DNA of 64,000 nt from Cladophialophora immunda (lineage: Eukaryota > Ascomycota > Eurotiomycetes > Chaetothyriales > Herpotrichiellaceae), in contig NW_015622542.1 in NCBI RefSeq assembly GCF_000835495.1, positions 4,548,485-4,612,484 on the forward strand. The letters run 5' to 3'. The notes below the pieces were generated by a model. That model was not told where the DNA came from. It saw only the letters and a list, made by a program, of their open reading frames with translations, and did not search any database. Positions 54,636-64,000 of the stretch are shown piece by piece; within the stretch, counting starts at the first letter, position 1, and each line of letters starts with the position of its first letter. Position numbers and translations under genes: made by a program.

Positions 54636-56959
54636 TTATGCATCTTCGTCCAGTTTCGTCTGCAAGTGCGTCCCTTGCCCTCCATGTTTGCTTCCTCCTC
54701 CGCGCACCTGCGAGGTGCTAATACTCGATGATCCGGTGTTCTCTGAAGCACCTTTCCGCTTCAGCCTGCGCACGTCGCCCTTCACCACAGCGATTAAGAA
54801 GACTTCGCTGACGAATTCGACCTCGTTTCTCTGTTCCTCGTTCTCCACGGCCGCCGCCGCCGTGGATGGATCCTCCGCGGCGGCAGCGGCGGCAGCGGCG
54901 TGCCGGCGACACAGGCCGTCTTCGCGGACGTTCTCGGGCCCTTCAGCTCCTTCGCCTCCTGCCTTTTCCGCGTCTCTGGGACTGTGGTCCGCTGAGGCGG
55001 GGGTTCCCTTACTCTTCTTCTTCGAGATCCACACGTTCCCCAAGAACAGGCTGGCCAGCAAACTCAGCCCCAGGATCGGCAGGATGGAGATGAATGCCCA
55101 CATAGTCGCGGTAGCGCCTTGTGAGCGGATGGCTCTCTGTTCGGCCGGGGGCAAGTTTTTGATCAGGTCGAGGGACGCTTGGTTGTGCAGACTGAAGCCC
55201 ACGGACGAGGATGTGCCGTTGTTGTTCGTGTTGCCGGAATTGACAGCGTCGGACCCGAAGTACTGGCTCATCTGGTTCTGGAACACCGAGCCCATGATCG
55301 TGAGCGCGAGGGTCCCCCCAAACGGCAATGCGAACCGCAGCAGCGAGTATACCGGCGCCAGCCTGTCGCGAAACATCCCCGCCAAGTGTAGGTTTGAAGG
55401 CATGAAGCGCATGCCTGTGCCGGCGCCGGCGATCGCCATCATGACATTGACCAGTGTCGCATCTTTCACCTTCACGGCATAGGCAAGAACGGCGATTCCG
55501 GCGTTTTCGATGATGGTGCCCATGAGGAGGGGCGGGAATGTCTGCCGAGGGTATACGTTGCAGATGAATATTGCTATGTATACGCCAGCTCCGATACCTG
55601 GAACGTAGTACAAGAGCTGGGTACCGGCGTGGGAAGCTGCGTATCCTTCAACCAGGCTGAAATAGATGCCGATGAAGTAGAAGACGCTGTAGAGAGCGGC
55701 GCCGGTGCCGGAGGCGATGAAGCAGACTAGAGTGACGTCTTTGGAGGAGAGGATCGAGGATGGAATCATGGGCACGGTGCCTCGTGGTAAGTGGCGGGAC
55801 AGGAAGCTGGTCGGAGAAGAAAGGTGCGTTTCATAGAACAAAAAGAGTGCGAAGAGAATGGCACCGATGATTATTGGTGCGAGAACGGCGGCGGAAGACC
55901 AGGGATACGTTGAACCACCCCAGGCTGTTCCCAAGATAATGAGACCGACTCCGAAGATGAAGAGTGTGATGCCACCAAGGTCGAGTGTCGATAGACCGCT
56001 TGTTAGGGCTTGGAAGCGGCTGGTGTTTGGTGGAGGGTGCGAGAGCGAGACTTTGCCTGCTTTGAGGTCGTTTCTGAGGAGAAAGATGGTGACAATGCTT
56101 ATCACGGCAATGCCAGCGCCTAGAACGAAGCAGTACCGCCAGTTCGAGTTTGTCAGATACCCGCCTATGATGGGACCAACGCCTGAGAGGAGAGAGTGAG
56201 GTTACCAAATGTACATTCCACAAGGCTCAAATAGGAGGCGCACTCGTCAAGAAGGGTCTGAACTTACTGTAGCCAATTCCGTTCAACAACTGGAAAATAC
56301 TTGTGTTGACAGCCTGGTCTCTCAGGGACACTGAATCCGCCAGAACGATCATACTGACATTCCCGATTCCGGCAGTGCCAATGCCTTGCAGTGCACGACC
56401 GAGGAGGAGGACGGCCCAGTCCGGAGCAGCAGCGCAAAGGACGCTTCCAATGGTGAGGATAATCACGGCAAATTGTAAGGTGACGTGACGGCCAAATGTA
56501 TCTGCTAACTGGCCGAATACGGGGATGAACGCGGTCGACGTCAGAGTAAAGGCAGTAACAATCCAGTTTAGCTGGTTAAACTTGTCTGCGGTATTTCCAT
56601 CAGTGTCTTGCACGGGAGAAGCTGGCCAATCCTGGAGGGGAAGAATGGTACTGACTGAAATGGGAAGCGATTTGTGGTAATGCGGTCGCAACTATGGTCA
56701 AGTCCAGACTGGAAACAAAGAATGCTGGGAGCAGGCAGAAAAGGAGTTTCCACCTGTATTTGCGGGCTTTGCTCTTTTCCTGTACGCATTGCGCGCATGG
56801 TTTTGTCTTCTTGGGGTTGTTGGTTGGAGGCTTTGGGTTGTTCGGCGCGCTTGATGACTCTAGGCGTGGTGTGGTTGATATCTGATTTTGAGCTTGAGCT
56901 TCAGCGGCTTTGCGGGCGCGGTAGGCTCTGATTTTGCGATACGTGTATATGAAAACCAT
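54636..56959 (-). CDS. MFS transporter, DHA2 (14-TM drug:H+ antiporter) type
   Basis: Three exons: 56959-56656, 56585-56268 and 56182-54636, with introns of 70 and 85 nt, giving 722 aa. The ATG at 56959 begins MVFIYTYRKIRAYRARK, a long basic cytosolic N-terminus. TM1 carries SSLDLTIVATALPQIASHF, the D1 motif of DHA2; motif A follows in FGQLADTFGRHVTLQ; motif C-like LLNGIGYSVGPIIGGYL spans the second splice site. About 14 spans are expected. The C-terminal ~125 residues are an unusual extension, acidic then Ala-rich (a run of nine alanines) and Gln-rich. Such exporters move antifungals, toxins or metabolites at the plasma membrane; no biosynthetic cluster is near, so its cargo is unknown. Confidence 0.9.
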
Positions 56960-57677
56960 GGCGGGATGTGACAACTAGCTTAGAGATAGAATACAGACGG
57001 CGACACTCGAGATGTTTGAGCAAGAGAAAGGATGTGGAAAAACACTTATATCCATTTCCGTCACAAACCCTACCTGGCGTTACCTGCTATATTAACGCGA
57101 ATACGAAGCTCGCTTCGCGCTGCGCCATCACAGCCTCTTCGATTTTGCTTTTTGACAGCGAGGCTTTCTCGCGGAATCTGCCCAAAGAGGAATAGAAAGG
57201 AAAAGGGCTTCTGAATGCTACCACTCACAAAGTTCCTCTATACCCGAAAGGGATCATTCTTCGAGCCAATCATGCAAGCCGATTTCAGGCGTGAGGGAGA
57301 CTGAACGTAAGTGGATTCTCTTCGTGGGTCGCTTGACTGTGCGAGAGAGAAAGCCTGCAAGTGTAGCACGAGGCAGACATCCCTAAGCCGCATCCAGAAC
57401 ATTGTGCGAAAATATCCTAAACTCTTGAAGGCAGACAAATTCGATGTTGACGGATCAGGTTGAGTGGGAAAAAGTGACGATGGGGATTTTGGGATTTTCG
57501 CTTGGTGTCGGCAGAGTTGCCCTCTCGACTCACTAAGGCCTCAGCGCCTAGCCACTATTCTACAGCATAGCACTACATGCATCCCCGAACGTTTGACAAT
57601 CCACCCTCATCCTTTCGTGTCCATCATTCCCCTGATGCAATACTACCCGGAGTCGCTCAGTCGTGTCCAAGGCAGGC
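56960..57677. other. divergent promoter between MFS and ARV1 genes
   Basis: About 720 bp. No gene or clear motif seen. Confidence 0.5.
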
Positions 57678-58640
57678 ATGCCCATATGCATTACATGCAG
57701 TACTCCAGTCAAGGAGCTATACACTGTCTACAGCAAAGCAGATGACCGAACTCTGGGCAAAGGCGTTCGCCTGACACAATGTCCCAACTGCAAACGTTTC
57801 GCCGACAAATATGTCGAACATGACTTTGTCGTCCTATTCATCGATCTAGTGCTGATAAAACCACAGGTGAGTGGACTTTGTACCTCTCACATGCCTTGTT
57901 TGACAAGTGGGTAGGTCTACCGCCATCTTCTCTTCAACAGGTTGGGACGCTCAGACGACAAGTTCGACCCCAGCATCTTGCGTCTGGGTACACTGCTTGT
58001 CCTCTTCGACGTCTATATCACTTGGGCCAGGATTGAGAAATCAAATGCAGCCAACGGAGGCCCTGCCGTGGGTTCTCGGCTCAGCGAGATGCCCATCTTG
58101 GCACAATATCTTTTCTTTTTGACCATGAATGTCCTTGCGACGTTTGCCCAACACGGCATCATCCGAGCAATGGTCCGGATGCTCGTGTCCCACCAGAAAA
58201 AGCAAGAGCAGGCCCTCGCAGATGCGACGCCCACAACGGTCTCCTGCTCAACCCCCAACACTCGACCGACCATTGCCACAAGCCACGCCAGTCCCAGCGC
58301 CATTAGCACGGCCCTATTAGTTTCCAGCTGCACAAAGTTGTTTCCCATTTTGTTGGTCATCTGGCCAACAGAGACAAAGGAAAGCGATTCATTCGGATTT
58401 GCCTTTCGAGCGACAAACTACGTGGGCTGGGCGGTCCTCCTCAACAATATCGAAGCATTGCTCATTTTACTCAACTGCGGATACATGATTGCCACTGGTT
58501 TGGCGATTTCTGGTTTTGTAGCAAGGTGGATGGTGGAAGGCTGGTTCTTAACCTTCGTTGGGCTCGCACGAGACACTGGTCCTGTAGGAGACGTACTGGC
58601 CGCGTATCGCTTTTTGGGAGGGTGGCTCAAGGGGAGCTGA
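57678..58640 (+). CDS. ARV1: ARV1 sterol/sphingolipid homeostasis protein
   Basis: Two exons, 57678-57866 and 57915-58640, joined over a 48-nt intron (GTGAGT...GGTAG) to give 304 aa. The Arv1 homology domain is complete: zinc-type pairs CITC (residues 4-7) and CPNC (35-38), then RFADKYVEHDFVVLFIDLVLIKPQ|VYRHLLFNRLG across the splice site. The start at 57678 puts the CITC motif four residues from Met, as in the family. Several membrane spans follow. Arv1 works in the ER in transport of sterols and GPI precursors and in lipid balance of the secretory pathway. It is next to the hacA gene of the ER stress response (3.3 kb away), a loose functional link. Confidence 0.95.
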
Positions 58641-58872
58641 TGAAACAATGAAGTGACAGGACAGAGGAGACTCCATTGGCACTGCCTTGGAGAGCGGGAC
58701 AGTGCCTGTGAGTCTCTGTCGTACACGGCGTAGGACGCTTGCGACAAATGGAATACCGACTGGGGCCGAATATGCGACCCCCTTCGTCCCTTTCAAACTC
58801 CGTCTTCCATAACTGACTTCGGCCCGAAGTTTATCCGTTCCGACAGGTGCTCTATTAGACTGCGGCGTCACA

Positions 58873-60677
58873 ATGCCGACACGCGACAAGGTCACTTTCA
58901 AAATCCCCTTTCTCCCTAAAAAGAGAGTTAAGCCCGACCCTGATTTTGAGCCAGAACCTGAGCCTGAGTCCGGCATGGACGAGTCTTCAGGCCGTGGCCA
59001 TCGGGAGAAAAAACCAAGCGAAAAGCTCAAGGAACAAGTTTCGGCCAAGATCGACCGGATCGAAGATGAGAAACCTGTCGCGCTTCCCACCTACATTGCG
59101 CCCAACGACTCCAAATTCCTACAAGACCAGAAGGAGGTTCCGAAGATTTTTGACCATTCTAAGATAGCCCCGAATGGTGACAAGACCGACTTTTACACTC
59201 TCGGGACACAGTACAGACCCTTTCATCTCTCGTAAAGCGTGTGGAATCTCTAACCTTGAGACACAGCGTCGAGAGCAAAGAGAAGCGCTACTACATTCGC
59301 GCGAAGCGAGATCCTTCCACCTTTTATTTTCACACCGACGAGCCTCCTCCGCGTTACGCCCGCCTTAGCGACGAGAATCACCCTCAATGTGGCGTCGAGA
59401 ATCTCAAGAATGTCTTCACCAAGGACATGTTGGGCAAGAGTGGGGAGTTCGGTAGCTACACCACAAGGGCTAATGTCTTTGCCCGGGAGGGACAATTCTT
59501 CTTCGAAGCCAAGGTCATCAGCATTGCCCCGCCAGGTCGAGAAGCCCCAGATCGCGCACTTGCGGAGACTCAGAATCTGGACAGAACGTCAACGAGCCGA
59601 GGCGGGTTGAGAGTGGGCTTCTGTAGACGTGAACACCACTGGAGCGAGAACTTGGGCGGCAATGCTTACTCATATGCAGTTATCCTGAGGAGTGGGAGAT
59701 CCAAGGAATATGGCAGCGTGCGGTTCAACACCATGATGTACCATATGCAGGGTGAAGGCGCACAAGATCCCGACGACTTGTCCCCCGGCGATGTTGTTGG
59801 GCTCATGATCACGCTACCGTCGCTGGAGGTACACAAAAAGGTGGTGGAGGGAACCTACAACCCGTCAGAATATCCGGATCTCAAATGCGGGCCGGCGGTT
59901 ATGAAGAAGAAGCAAGGCGCAGGGAAGAAATCTGCTAAGGGCGGATCAAAACCCAAAGATGGCGACGTGCCTAAGAGTAAAGAGGATGCTGTCAAGAAAC
60001 CGCACAATGCTCGAGCTGCAATCCGCTCCGCCCTGAGTCCGATGTTCGGATGCCCCATGCCCTCCGACCACGACATCATCCGCGACCGCAACCCATTTCT
60101 CCACAAAGGTATGACTTACTTCGAATGTCCAGAGTACACGCCCAACCATGATCTCAGCCGGCCAACGCTGAATACAAAGAACAAATCCGTCAACCCTGAA
60201 ACTGGCAAGAAATACGACCTCCTGACCGAGACTCATCCTAACCATGACCTCCCACACCTACGAACCCTGCCGGGTAGCAAGATTGAACTCTGGGTAAATG
60301 GTAAATACCATGGCGTGGTCTGGGAACACCTCTTTGCATTCCTGCCACCTGCTTCTTACATTGAGAAGGGTAGTCGAGCCGTCACCGGTGGGCATGGCGA
60401 TGTGGACGACGGCTTGCTAGGTTATTACCCAGCGATCAGTCACTACACTGGTGGAGCGGTCGAGTGCAAGTTTGATGGCCCCTGGTGGTACGGATATGAG
60501 AAGGACGGCCCTGCACACCCCAATGCCCGCCCTATCGGTGAGCGGTATCAAGAGCAAATCGTCGAGGATATGGTTAACGATCTTGTGGACGAGATCTACC
60601 AGGAGAAGCTTTACGAGGACCGTGATTGGATGAAGAAACGGGTCTTGGATGCGCCTGTCAGTCTTCAACACAGCTGA
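58873..60677 (+). CDS. BRE2: BRE2/ASH2-type SPRY subunit of the COMPASS H3K4 methyltransferase
   Basis: Two exons, 58873-59231 and 59267-60677, separated by a 35-nt intron (GTAAAG...CTAACC...CACAG), giving 589 aa. The SPRY domain begins in the second exon after RYYIRAKRDPSTFYFHTDEPPPRYARLSDENH. It continues FAREGQFFFEAKVISI, GGLRVGFCRREHHWSENLGGNAYSYAV and LSPGDVVGLMITLPSLE. The C-terminal part has GCPMPSDHDIIRDRNPFLHKG, the IELWVNGKYHGVVWEHLFAF stretch and GGAVECKFDGPWWYG. Bre2 pairs with Sdc1 to hold the Set1 active site, giving mono- to trimethylation of H3K4 in the nucleus. A Lys-rich insert (KKKQGAGKKSAKGGSKPK) interrupts the SPRY region and may be a nuclear signal. Confidence 0.93.
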
Positions 60678-61975
60678 TGCAGTCTTTGCTTTGACCTTAT
60701 CTGAGAATATTTGGTCTGGCGAAGATGTGCCGGGAAGAGGACGGCCATATCTGGGGCAGTCAACACATATGTTGAGGCATATGTTGAGGTGTGCGATGCA
60801 TATCCAGGTATGGCAACACTTGCAGACCAAAACTGGAAGGACATGGCATACTCGCGGCCTTGACAAAACGAGGCATATATCGGGCAGGTGTTATGGGAAG
60901 ACAGATCATGATTGACAGGCGGCCAGGGAAGGAAAAAGTCGATTACAATGATACCCCATTTCTGCATCAGCCTTCAAGGTAGAGGATAGGAAATAGCAAC
61001 AACATGACAAACGCATCATCGAGAGCATGAAGAGAATCAACTAAAGTGTCTGATTGGTTGCGTACAGTCCGCGCCCTAAAGGGACGTCTGCAGGGAGTCA
61101 GATTATAGAGATTATCATACGGGGAGCGAAGAGCTGCAGTCAGCACTCTCACTATGGCAATACGATACTGCCTGGATCGGACGTATGCTGAGATCCAGCC
61201 ACACGTAGTATATTTCCATGTGGTAACAGGTTTCGGGCTTCTTTGTGTGTCTGTCCCTTTCTTGCTCTTGTGGAGAACTTCCCCTGCATACTGAGAGACA
61301 CTGGTAGCTTCCTCTCATGTAGGACTGGAACAAGCTGCGTGTCTCCTGAAGCCACGGATAGACCAAAGCAGCAGGATCGGATGTGCATCGGCGTACAAGA
61401 GTGGGACAAGGAGGTGCGGCTGACGAGTCGAAGGCTGAGCTGAGGATGGAGGAACTCGCGTAGGAGGCAACATCGAGGTGGACTGAGGCAAGGGGCTTGC
61501 GTTGAAGGCGGGATGATGGCGACATGAGTGGAGGCCAGAAATAGGATCATGAGCCAGAAGACGAGATGCGACTGGCTCGTGTAGAGGCTTGGACCCGAAA
61601 CCCCCTTGCTGAGGCTGCGGTGTGGATGTTTGGTGAGCACACCCCCTGCGTCCCCCGAATTCGACACTCTGGCCTTATTTATTCCAGGTGCCTGTTCCTC
61701 AATCCCTCACCCAACTCGACCTCATCACCAACCTTTCTTCTTCACCTTCTGACTCCTTTGCATGAATTTCCTTGGTTAATCTCCCTTTGATGGTTCACTC
61801 CACTTTATACTGGCATGGCTCGGCCTGAGCAGTCATGAGTCGGCCTTGAGGATACGTGGTCTCTTGGGCCTCACCGTAATAAACAACAACCTAATCCCTT
61901 CTACCAACTTGCCATCTATCTTAATCGCTCCTCCTTCCGTCATTCGCGCAAAAACACACCGCCCATCCTACCAAC
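60678..61975. other. hacA promoter and long leader
   Basis: About 1.3 kb with no supported gene. The right end is the leader of hacA and carries several short uORFs (separate entry). Short minus-strand frames here have no recognisable homology. Confidence 0.5.
61762..61849 (+). promoter_or_regulatory. cluster of four short uORFs before hacA
   Basis: ATG-initiated frames at 61762-61779, 61790-61828, 61815-61838 and 61835-61849; the last two overlap by ATGA. The word CGGCCT(T)GAG occurs twice. In Aspergillus hacA the leader contains a uORF that represses translation and is shortened during ER stress, so similar control is plausible here. Confidence 0.45.
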
Positions 61976-63090
61976 ATGGCTGGTCCGACAGATATTGTCG
62001 ACCCTGCTTCCCTCACTGTAGCGGGCTACAGTCGCAGCTATCCGACGCCACCTCCCTTGTCAGACGAGGGCAAGGAGGCCAGCCAACCTCCCCAAGACCA
62101 ACCCCAGAAGAAGAAGAGGAAGGCTTGGGGACAGCCTGTTCCGGAAATCAAACAAATACTCCCGCCTCGAAAAAGAGCCAAGACGGCGGAGGAGAAGGAA
62201 CAGAGAAAGAATGAGAGAATTCTCCGAAACCGCAGAGCAGCCGACAAGTCTCGACAACGGCAAAAGGCTGCAGTGGCAGAACTCGAGGCCAGGCAGATCC
62301 GGATCGAGAAAGAAAATGCCGCTCTCCGGGAACTCCTGGATCGCTATCAGTCGAGATTCGGTGTCCAGGCAGACTTCCCTTTGCCAGTCCCCGCCGAACC
62401 CCCCAAAATCGACCTCGACGACGCAGAGGATGCAACACCGTCCCACGACTTGCGTGCATCTTCCACTCAACCACCTTTCACTCCCTCGTCATTCAACGAC
62501 TGCTCGGATACCGAGTCTAGTCATCCAACCCTGGTTCTATCCGAAGATTCGACTCCCATGAAACACGAATCCCCGGTCCTCGCTCCTCAACTCAACCTCA
62601 TCCACGAACATCCCGAAGTTGAACAGACCACTTCTGATTCGATGGCAACGCTCTCAAGCTTCCCCACCGTCTCCGGTATGGCACAATATCCTGCTGTGGT
62701 ATTGTGTGACCTGCAGTGTCAGCCGGAGACCTGGGCTATCAGCCTGCCAGCATTCCCATCGAGTCCCAGACACAACCTTGGGATCAGCTACCTGCTTCAG
62801 GTCTTCCAGACCTTGACGATATTTCACTCCTTCTCGACGACAACGCTCTTGCCAATGTGCAATCTTTTCCGGATTTTGGCGCAGCGATTGTCAATGACCT
62901 CGACGGAACAGGATTTCTCCTCCATCCTGACCAACTTCCCACTAATTCATTCTTTGATTTCGATGCCTTCGACACCGACCAGACCAGCGGTCTTTCGCAT
63001 GAAGCTTCTGAGTCGACTACTCGCTTGCAGCCCACACATGGCGCGCCTCTTACTGGCAGCGACAGACCGGGCTTTGCAGCAAGTGGTTAG
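61976..63090 (+). CDS. hacA: bZIP regulator of the unfolded-protein response (Hac1/HacA), spliced form
   Basis: Removal of the 20-nt intron 62694-62713 joins 61976-62693 to 62714-63090, giving 364 aa. The bZIP is intact: LPPRKRAKTAEEKEQRK leads into NERILRNRRAADKSRQRQK (basic region, residues ~80-100), then a leucine zipper with ERRQIRIEKENAALRELL-like heptads. The upstream KKKRKAWGQPVPEIKQ is the HacA signature. After the junction the tail is acidic and hydrophobic (LPDLDDISLLLDDNALANVQSFPDFG), a typical activation domain. In the unspliced frame translation would run to 63382 (468 aa) with a different tail. Ire1 in the ER membrane cuts the mRNA in the cytoplasm during ER stress. The gene neighbours ARV1 and BRE2. 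Confidence 0.93.
62694..62713 (+). other. 20-nt non-conventional (IRE1) intron of hacA
   Basis: Both cut sites fit CNG^CNGN in 7-nt loops. Site 1: loop CTGCTGT (62691-62697) closed by a 9-bp stem CACAATATC/GGTATTGTG with one U-G pair. Site 2: loop CTGCAGT (62711-62717) closed by TGAC/GTCA. Cutting after CTG in each removes exactly 20 nt and shifts the frame into the activation-domain tail. The same intron length is known for Aspergillus and Trichoderma. Confidence 0.92.
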
Positions 63091-63382
63091 CGAGGAAGGT
63101 TTTGCTGAGGATCCTGAACGTCGGTGGACATGGTCGAGTCTGATGACGATTAAGTGGGTAATTTTGAGGTTGGAGAGAGAACATCGGAAAATCCGTCGTC
63201 GAGTTTGGATGGACAAGAAAGCTGCTGTGGTAGATGATGGAGTATCGGAGTTCAAGGTCATGGCCGGCGTTGATTATGGGGCCGTTGCCAGAAACTCACA
63301 ACTTTGGCAAGGCGCGAGTTCCAATTGTACGATTACCAGAGATGATGGCGGGAGCTGGGTGCCAGCACAGGAGGTCCATTGA
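62714..63382 (+). other. alternative C-terminus of unspliced hacA
   Basis: Without IRE1 splicing, the frame stays open for 223 further codons after the intron to 63382, ending VPAQEVH. The reading frame differs from that of the spliced tail over 62714-63090. The stretch is basic and Ser-rich and has no recognised domain. Confidence 0.6.
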
Positions 63383-63702
63383 GATTGATAACGAACCTTC
63401 CATAGATGAATTCAACCAAAAGCCTTTTACGATATCTATCAGTCTTTCCATCGCAGGACTATACTCATGTTTGGAATTGTCGTTCCCAAAGATCTCTGAG
63501 CCCATGCATGCTGCAATGTGATGGATGATTTTGTGGTGCGAATGTGGCGTCAGCTGCGCCACCATAGTCACGTGAACTTAGCGCTATCTAAATGTGGCTG
63601 TGCATCTACGCAATAATATGGACGCGTAAACTTTTGTCTCCACCTGCTCCAGGCACTAACAACGATTGTCTAAGGCCATTGCCGCTATCGAAATAGTTCT
63701 CC
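63383..63702. other. intergenic between hacA and the CCCH gene
   Basis: A 320-bp spacer containing the 3' end of hacA (unspliced frame ends at 63382) and the upstream region of the CCCH zinc-finger gene. Nothing else seen. Confidence 0.45.
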
Positions 63703-64000
63703 ATGGCACCGACAAAGGCAAAGCCGTGTTTTTACTTTGCACATGGAGGATGTAGAAACGGGGACCATTGCAGATTCTCCCACGAGCGGGCCGCAAACAG
63801 CGAGAAAGACGTCAACTTGATTGCATCAACATCTGCCGACATCGAACGGCTCGATATAAATACCGGAGATGCGACTCGTGCCAGCTCTACTGCTCAAGTA
63901 CAATCAGACTCCCGTGCCACAATCCCTTGCAAATTCTTCGGGAGCGCAGGAGGCTGTCGAAATGATCCATGTCCATATTCTCACACTTCAGGTGGCCATC
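63703..64000 (+). CDS. CCCH zinc-finger protein, N-terminal part (cut by window edge)
   Basis: From the ATG at 63703 the frame is open to the window end (99 codons) without a stop. Two CCCH fingers are visible. The first has C9-x7-C17-x5-C23-x3-H27 (CFYFAHGGCRNGDHCRFSH). The second has C-x8-C-x4-C-x3-H (CKFFGSAGGCRNDPCPYSH) near residues 78-97. CCCH fingers bind single-stranded RNA. In fungi an N-terminal pair of this form often precedes an RNA helicase or another RNA-processing domain, but the rest lies outside the window, so the function is open. The start context ATCCATGG-like (CTCCATGG) is good. Confidence 0.7.
   Translation, partial: MAPTKAKPCFYFAHGGCRNGDHCRFSHERAANSEKDVNLIASTSADIERLDINTGDATRASSTAQVQSDSRATIPCKFFGSAGGCRNDPCPYSHTSGGH

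Noticed and set aside
1..64000. CRISPR arrays, insertion sequences or retrotransposons
   Set aside because: No direct-repeat/spacer pattern, long terminal repeats, transposase or reverse-transcriptase motifs were seen on either strand.

Overview
The window is nuclear DNA of a filamentous ascomycete (Pezizomycotina). The support is: short introns with GTRNGT-type donors, CTAAC-like branch points and YAG acceptors; a hacA-type bZIP gene with a 20-nt IRE1 intron; a PNP-NACHT-ankyrin NLR and a HET-domain gene; a Zn2Cys6 regulator; and Clr5, Bre2, Arv1 and Arg2 homologues. I cannot name the genus. I see 24 protein genes (one cut by the right edge), no rRNA or tRNA gene, no CRISPR array and no transposon. 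Exon boundaries were worked out by hand from splice motifs, reading-frame continuity and family consensus.

Layout. 0.3-11.2 kb: a gamma-glutamylcyclotransferase-like gene, a 1161-aa PNP-NACHT-ankyrin protein, a long coiled-coil protein of unknown function and a HET-domain protein, so two recognition-type genes lie within 10 kb. 12.4-22.4 kb: mostly housekeeping genes (putative RNR-inhibitor regulator, SDA1 for 60S biogenesis, RPS5/uS7), a Zn2Cys6 factor whose zinc cluster is assembled through a 5-nt micro-exon, and a 76-aa single-pass membrane protein. 22.7-27.9 kb: a nine-exon APC permease transcribed divergently from a gene fusing an SDR oxidoreductase to a polysaccharide-deacetylase/imidase-like domain. 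Their shared promoter carries five HGATAR motifs, which suggests a small catabolic unit for a nitrogen compound. 28.7-38.8 kb: a GT28 (sterol-glucosyltransferase-like) protein with a VPS13/ATG2-like middle and a C-terminal array of ubiquitin-interacting motifs; then a secreted amidase divergent from a secreted GH31 glucosidase.

38.8-48 kb is gene-poor, holding only a conserved unknown gene and a Clr5-TPR gene, and it ends in a 2-kb microsatellite-rich spacer. 48-57 kb: an FAD monooxygenase, a beta-hydroxyacid-dehydrogenase-like gene, N-acetylglutamate synthase (Arg2) and a 14-TM MFS exporter. 57.7-64 kb: Arv1, Bre2 (COMPASS) with a 35-nt intron, hacA (unfolded-protein response) and the start of a CCCH zinc-finger gene.

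The best candidates for something little described are the SDR-deacetylase fusion with its divergent permease, the GT28/VPS13-like/UIM protein, and the 5-nt micro-exon in the zinc cluster. The hacA intron is a textbook case but can be read unusually clearly at base level.
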